Below, piece by piece: positions 60,755 to 64,000 of a stretch of 64,000 nt of DNA. The notes under the pieces were generated by a model. It saw only the letters and a program-made list of their open reading frames with translations, did no database searches and was not told where the DNA came from. Position 1 is the first letter of the stretch. Each line of letters begins with the position of its first letter. The position numbers were made by a program, and so were the translations under genes. Location of the stretch: assembly GCA_017413085.1 (NCBI GenBank), contig JAFPVC010000029.1, positions 1 through 64,000 of the forward strand, read 5' to 3'. This DNA is from Prevotella sp. (GTDB lineage: Bacteria > Bacteroidota > Bacteroidia > Bacteroidales > Bacteroidaceae).

Positions 60755-61639
60755 TTAGTCCCTGAATCGTTTTGTTATGTCGCTGTAGGCGTCAATCCTG
60801 CGGTCGCGCAGGAACGGCCACCAGCGGCGCACATCCTCGCTGTGGTCAAGGTCGATATTCACGATGACGCTCTCCTCCTCATTGTCGGAGGCGCAGTAAT
60901 ACAGTTCGCCTTGCGGACCGGCTACGAAACTGGAACCCCAGAACTGTATGCCGTCGGTCTGCTTGCTTGGGTCAGGTTCATAACCTACGCGGTTTACTGC
61001 CACCACGGGAAGGCCGTTTGCCACGGCATGGCCGCGCTGCACGGTTGTCCATGCTTCGCGCTGTCGCTGCTGCTCCTGCTGTGTGTCGGTAGCGGCATAA
61101 CCTATGGCAGTGGGGTAGATGAGCAGTTCTGCTCCAGCCAGTGCCATCAGGCGTGCAGCCTCGGGGTACCACTGATCCCAGCAAACCATCACGCCTAACC
61201 GTCCGACAGACGTGTTAATAGGCTGAAATCCTATGTCGCCCGGCGTAAAGTAAAACTTCTCGTAATAGGCAGGGTCGTCGGGAATGTGCATCTTGCGGTA
61301 TGTGCCGGCTATGCTACCGTCGCGCTCGATTACCACGGCGGTGTTGTGATATAGTCCGGCACTGCGTCGCTCAAACAGCGAAGTGACAATCACTACGCCG
61401 AGTTGCCGGGCCAGTTCGCCAAAATAGTTCGTTGAAGGACCTGGTATAGGCTCTGCAAGATTGAAATTGTCCACATCTTCTGTCTGGCAGAAATACAGAC
61501 TGTTGTGCAACTCCTGCAATACGATGAGTTGCGCGCCGCGTTTAGCCAGGTCTACGATACCCTGTGCCAGTCGCATCATGTTTGTTTTGCGGTCAGCCAC
61601 GTTGTGCTGCTGCAGTATTCCTATTTTCAGTTCTTTCAT
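60755..61639 (-). CDS. aguB: N-carbamoylputrescine amidase
   Basis: A 294-residue nitrilase-superfamily enzyme giving putrescine, CO2 and ammonia. The Glu-Lys-Cys triad is visible: VLQELHNSLYFCQ near residue 42, YRKMHIPDDPAYYEKFYFTPGD near residue 119 and MVCWDQWYPEAARLMALAGAELLIYPTAIG near residue 154. It follows aguA after 6 bp, completing the agmatine-to-putrescine route. Confidence 0.94.
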   Translation of the reverse strand: MKELKIGILQQHNVADRKTNMMRLAQGIVDLAKRGAQLIVLQELHNSLYFCQTEDVDNFNLAEPIPGPSTNYFGELARQLGVVIVTSLFERRSAGLYHNTAVVIERDGSIAGTYRKMHIPDDPAYYEKFYFTPGDIGFQPINTSVGRLGVMVCWDQWYPEAARLMALAGAELLIYPTAIGYAATDTQQEQQRQREAWTTVQRGHAVANGLPVVAVNRVGYEPDPSKQTDGIQFWGSSFVAGPQGELYYCASDNEEESVIVNIDLDHSEDVRRWWPFLRDRRIDAYSDITKRFRD

Positions 61640-61645
61640 GTCGTG

Positions 61646-62692
61646 TCAGAATAATTGCATGGTGCAGCAGTGAATGCTGCCATGCTGTTTAATTATTATG
61701 CGTGAATCGATGGCTATTATCTCACGGTCAGGAAAAGCCTTGGCTATGGCATCGCAAGCCATCTTGTCGTTTTCAGGTTGTGCGTAAGTGGGCACAAGCA
61801 CCGCATCGTTTATAATCAAGAAGTTGGCGTATGTGGCCGGCAACCTGTCGTCATCATCGTATATTGCATCAGGTTGCGGCAATGGAATCAGACGGTATGG
61901 CTTGCCGTCAATGGTGCGCAGCGTCTTGAGTTCCTCTTCCAATGCGAGGAAGTCAGCATACTGTTCGTCATCCTTGTTGTAGCACTTGTGGTAAAGCAAA
62001 GTGTCGTCAGGGGCTATACGCACCGTGGTGTCTATGTGTCCGTCGGTGTCATCACCTTTAAGCTGTCCGTGGTGCAGCCATATTATGCGTTCGGCTTTCA
62101 GGCGGTGTAGGAGTTCATCCTCAATCTCCTCCTTCTCAAGCGGTTGGTTGCGGTTAGGTGCAAGCAGACAAAACTCAGTGGTGAATACAGTGCCTTTGCC
62201 GTCACTTTCTATCGAACCGCCTTCAAGCACGAAATCGTCGTTGTCCACCAATCGTGGTGTATTGCCCTGTTCGGTGTCGAAAGCGCCTTCTTTGTGCAGT
62301 GTGCTCGTAATCTTGTTGTCAAGTGCTGCTTCGAATTTCTCGCCCCAGCCGTTGAAACGGAAGTCGAGCAGGGTACGTTTATGAGTGTCACGTTCCACCA
62401 GAGTTATCGGGCCGTGGTCACGTGCCCACGTGTCGTTGGTTTTGCAGTGGTAGATATACACATTCGACATCTGCTTCTGAGGCAGACGTCCGCTAAGCAA
62501 CGCCCCCACCTGAATGGGGTGTGGCGTGGCAATCACCAGTTGCTCATGCCGCGTTATGGCATCAGCCATCCTGATGTATGTCTCTGTTATTTCAGTCAGA
62601 TAGGGCAGCCAGTCTGTTTCACGGTGAGGCCATGTCAGCATCACCATGCTCTGCTGCTCCCATTCTGCCGGCATACAGATGTTTCTCTTCAT
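61646..62692 (-). CDS. aguA: Agmatine deiminase
   Basis: A 348-residue guanidino-group-modifying enzyme turning agmatine into N-carbamoylputrescine. MPAEWEQQSMVMLTWPH at the N-terminus, TWARDHGPITLV near residue 98, DFRFNGWGEKF near residue 119, VLEGGSIESDGKGTVFTTEFCLL near residue 163, GHIDTTVRIAPDD near residue 220 and the nucleophile Cys at the C-terminus in HGSIHCCTMQLF. First gene of the aguA-aguB pair. Confidence 0.94.
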   Translation of the reverse strand: MKRNICMPAEWEQQSMVMLTWPHRETDWLPYLTEITETYIRMADAITRHEQLVIATPHPIQVGALLSGRLPQKQMSNVYIYHCKTNDTWARDHGPITLVERDTHKRTLLDFRFNGWGEKFEAALDNKITSTLHKEGAFDTEQGNTPRLVDNDDFVLEGGSIESDGKGTVFTTEFCLLAPNRNQPLEKEEIEDELLHRLKAERIIWLHHGQLKGDDTDGHIDTTVRIAPDDTLLYHKCYNKDDEQYADFLALEEELKTLRTIDGKPYRLIPLPQPDAIYDDDDRLPATYANFLIINDAVLVPTYAQPENDKMACDAIAKAFPDREIIAIDSRIIIKQHGSIHCCTMQLF

Positions 62693-62718
62693 TTTGGAAA
62701 CCTCCCTCAGGAATACTA

Positions 62719-62781
62719 TTTTCCCACAGATAACCCAGATTACCCACCTATAGTAGTAATCTGTGTGTATCTGTGGGAAAA
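62719..62781 (-). terminator. Hairpin after the zinc-ribbon gene (ATCTGTGG repeat)
   Basis: TTTTCCCACAGATA with CCAGATTA pairs with TAATCTGTGTG and TATCTGTGGGAAAA across a 14-bp loop. Acts as a terminator for the minus-strand gene ending at 62791 and shares its vocabulary with the repeat at 175-290. Confidence 0.7.
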
Positions 62782-62790
62782 CTAAAATTA

Positions 62791-63618
62791 TCAGTCTTCT
62801 GCTTTGTCCTCGGCTTTCTTGCGTGGCGTGCGCTTGCGCTTAGGCTTCTCTGTGGTTGGAGCCTCAATCTTAACGCCTGCCAGTTCTGGGTCAATGAGGA
62901 TTCGTCCGCAGTGCTCGCATACGATAATCTTTTTATGCATCTTAACGTCGAGCTGACGCTGTGGCGGTATCTTGTTGAAGCAGCCACCGCATGCGTCACG
63001 CTGTACGTAAACGATGCCTAGGCCATTGCGTGCATTCTTGCGTATGCGCTTGAAACTGCTGAGCAGACGGCTTTCTATCTTGAGCTCGGTATCCTTTGCC
63101 TTGGCTTTGAGAATATCCTCCTCCTCGCGTGTCTCCTGCATGATTTCGTCGAGTTCGTTGCGCTTGTCGTCCAAGTCGCGCTCGCGCTCGTTAATCAGTT
63201 CCTCCACGCGCTCGCTGTTGTTCTTGCACTCTTCAATGCGCTGCTCAGCCTCACGAATCTTCTTCTCGCAGAGTTCAATTTCCAGTTTCTGGAAATCGAT
63301 TTCTTTTGTGAGCGTGTCATATTCGCGGTTGTTTTTCACGTCGTTGAGCTGTTCGTTGTAGCGGTCAAGGCTTGCCTTGGCTTCCTCAATGTCAGCCTTG
63401 CGTTTGCTTACGGCGGCTGTAAGTTCTTCAGCCTCCTGGTTGATGCGGTCCAAGCGCACGCTCAGTCCTTCAACCTCATTTTCCAAATCTTCCACCTCGA
63501 GTGGGAGTTCACCGCGCAGTGCGCGTTTCTCATCAATCTGCGACAGTGTGGTCTGCAGTTGGAAGAGAGCCTTCAGTTTCTCCTCTACTGTAAGGTCTTT
63601 AGGGTCTTTTCTTGCCAT
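62791..63618 (-). CDS. Coiled-coil protein with C4 zinc ribbon
   Basis: A 275-residue protein. Residues about 20-185 form a long charged coiled coil. A four-Cys zinc ribbon follows (CGGC near residue 211 and CEHC near residue 235), with a Lys/Arg-rich tail (KPKRKRTPRKKAEDKAED). This is the architecture of the CT398/DUF164-like zinc-ribbon family, widespread in Bacteroidetes and thought to bind RNA polymerase or secretion components in some species. It is 59 bp downstream of the Nif3 gene on the same strand, a common pairing in Bacteroidetes. Confidence 0.88.
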   Translation of the reverse strand: MARKDPKDLTVEEKLKALFQLQTTLSQIDEKRALRGELPLEVEDLENEVEGLSVRLDRINQEAEELTAAVSKRKADIEEAKASLDRYNEQLNDVKNNREYDTLTKEIDFQKLEIELCEKKIREAEQRIEECKNNSERVEELINERERDLDDKRNELDEIMQETREEEDILKAKAKDTELKIESRLLSSFKRIRKNARNGLGIVYVQRDACGGCFNKIPPQRQLDVKMHKKIIVCEHCGRILIDPELAGVKIEAPTTEKPKRKRTPRKKAEDKAED

Positions 63619-63677
63619 GTTATTTCAATTATTTATTATTTACGTTCTTTATTCCTTAATTCTTAACTCTTAACGGA

Positions 63678-64000
63678 CTACCAGTATCGCACGGGGTTTG
63701 TATTATGCTGCGTAATAACAGTACGTATGCCGGGATACGCCTTGCTTATTATTTCCTCGAGCAATTCCCTGGTGTATTGTTCGCTCTCATAATGTCCTAT
63801 CACGCTGATTTGTATCTCCTGTTCATGGTCGAAATACTCGTGATAGTGCATTTCGCCTGTCAGGAAAGCATCTGCACCGGCACTTATGGCTTTCGGCAGA
63901 ACGAACGCTCCTGCACCACCGCATACGGCCACCTTTTTAATCGGACGGTTCAGCAGTTCGTTAGTCATCACGCATCCGGCATTAAATACAGTCTTCAGCT
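63678..64000 (-). CDS. Nif3-like dinuclear metal-centre protein (C-terminal part)
   Basis: The reading frame runs off the window edge; 107 codons are present. VAVCGGAGAFVLPKAISAGADAFLTGEMHYHEYFDHEQ is the conserved metal-binding C-terminal region of the Nif3/YqfO/YbgI family, with the HxxxxE-type ligands, and IGHYESEQYTRELL follows. The upstream residues (LKTVFNAGC) continue the family pattern, so the internal Met is not the start. These proteins are often labelled GTP cyclohydrolase I type 2; the real substrate is unsettled. Confidence 0.9.
   Translation of the reverse strand, partial: LKTVFNAGCVMTNELLNRPIKKVAVCGGAGAFVLPKAISAGADAFLTGEMHYHEYFDHEQEIQISVIGHYESEQYTRELLEEIISKAYPGIRTVITQHNTNPVRYW

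Overview
The window is chromosomal DNA from a member of the Bacteroidales, most likely a Prevotella-type (Prevotellaceae) gut or rumen bacterium. The evidence is direct. Promoters follow the Bacteroidetes pattern, a TAnnTTTG -7 box with a TTTG-like -33 box about 19-21 bp upstream, in front of many genes, and Shine-Dalgarno sequences are scarce. There is a SusC/SusD outer-membrane pair with associated lipoproteins, a secreted protein ending in a dockerin-like repeat, a GT3-type glycogen synthase beside an alpha-glucan phosphorylase, and a lysine-type phosphoglycerate dehydrogenase without an ACT domain.

Layout. 0-3.5 kb is an AT-rich accessory stretch: a secreted protein of unknown role, a small mobile-element-like helix-turn-helix protein, an orphan membrane protein, and a repeat-rich gap. 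3.5-6.5 kb (minus) holds a DUF2795 protein, a shortened methyltransferase-like protein and a 7TM-HD (PgpH-type) phosphodiesterase. 6.6-13.8 kb is one tight plus-strand run: gltX, waaA, metY, comM-like ATPase, and an isopropylmalate/citramalate synthase. 13.9-17 kb has a glucosaminidase/LysM protein, trmN6 and thiE-thiD. 17.1-19.2 kb has tRNA-Pro(UGG), leuB and a secreted esterase. 19.4-25.3 kb (minus) carries ettA, an M16 peptidase, a probable orphan non-coding RNA, corA with a structured leader, and gluQ. 25.4-28.6 kb is menA, serC and serA. 28.9-35.2 kb is the dockerin protein and the glycogen synthase/phosphorylase pair. 35.4-39.1 kb is an aminotransferase, a LolC/E-type permease, an SH3 protein and lspA. 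39.5-49.9 kb is a carbohydrate-utilisation locus: SusC, SusD, two lipoproteins and a GH3 beta-xylosidase-type enzyme. 49.9-54 kb is accessory: uridine phosphorylase, a YoeB-type toxin-antitoxin pair, an elaborate nested inverted-repeat element, an AT-rich glycosyltransferase and an ATPase. 54-56.8 kb is a vitamin B6 neighbourhood: a kinase-like/AraC fusion convergent with pdxS-pdxT. 57-64 kb has an XRE regulator, about 1.1 kb of very AT-rich non-coding DNA, holA, aguB, aguA, a zinc-ribbon coiled-coil protein and the end of a Nif3 family gene.

The most interesting items are: (1) a ThiD/PdxK-like domain whose catalytic Cys and neighbouring residues are replaced, fused to an AraC DNA-binding domain and convergent with the PLP synthase genes, which looks like a vitamin-sensing regulator; (2) three intergenic arrays of a degenerate 22-bp palindromic unit, two of them ending in a strong hairpin; (3) a 185-bp nested set of mutually exclusive inverted repeats at 51.55-51.73 kb; (4) a transcription unit at 22.4-22.7 kb with promoter, operator-like palindrome and terminator but no start codon, a candidate small RNA; (5) hexanucleotide microsatellites sitting exactly at the start codons of pdxS and holA; (6) five genes whose -7 boxes lie only 6-9 nt from the start codon, implying leaderless mRNAs. 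All functional names come from reading motifs by eye; no database search was run.
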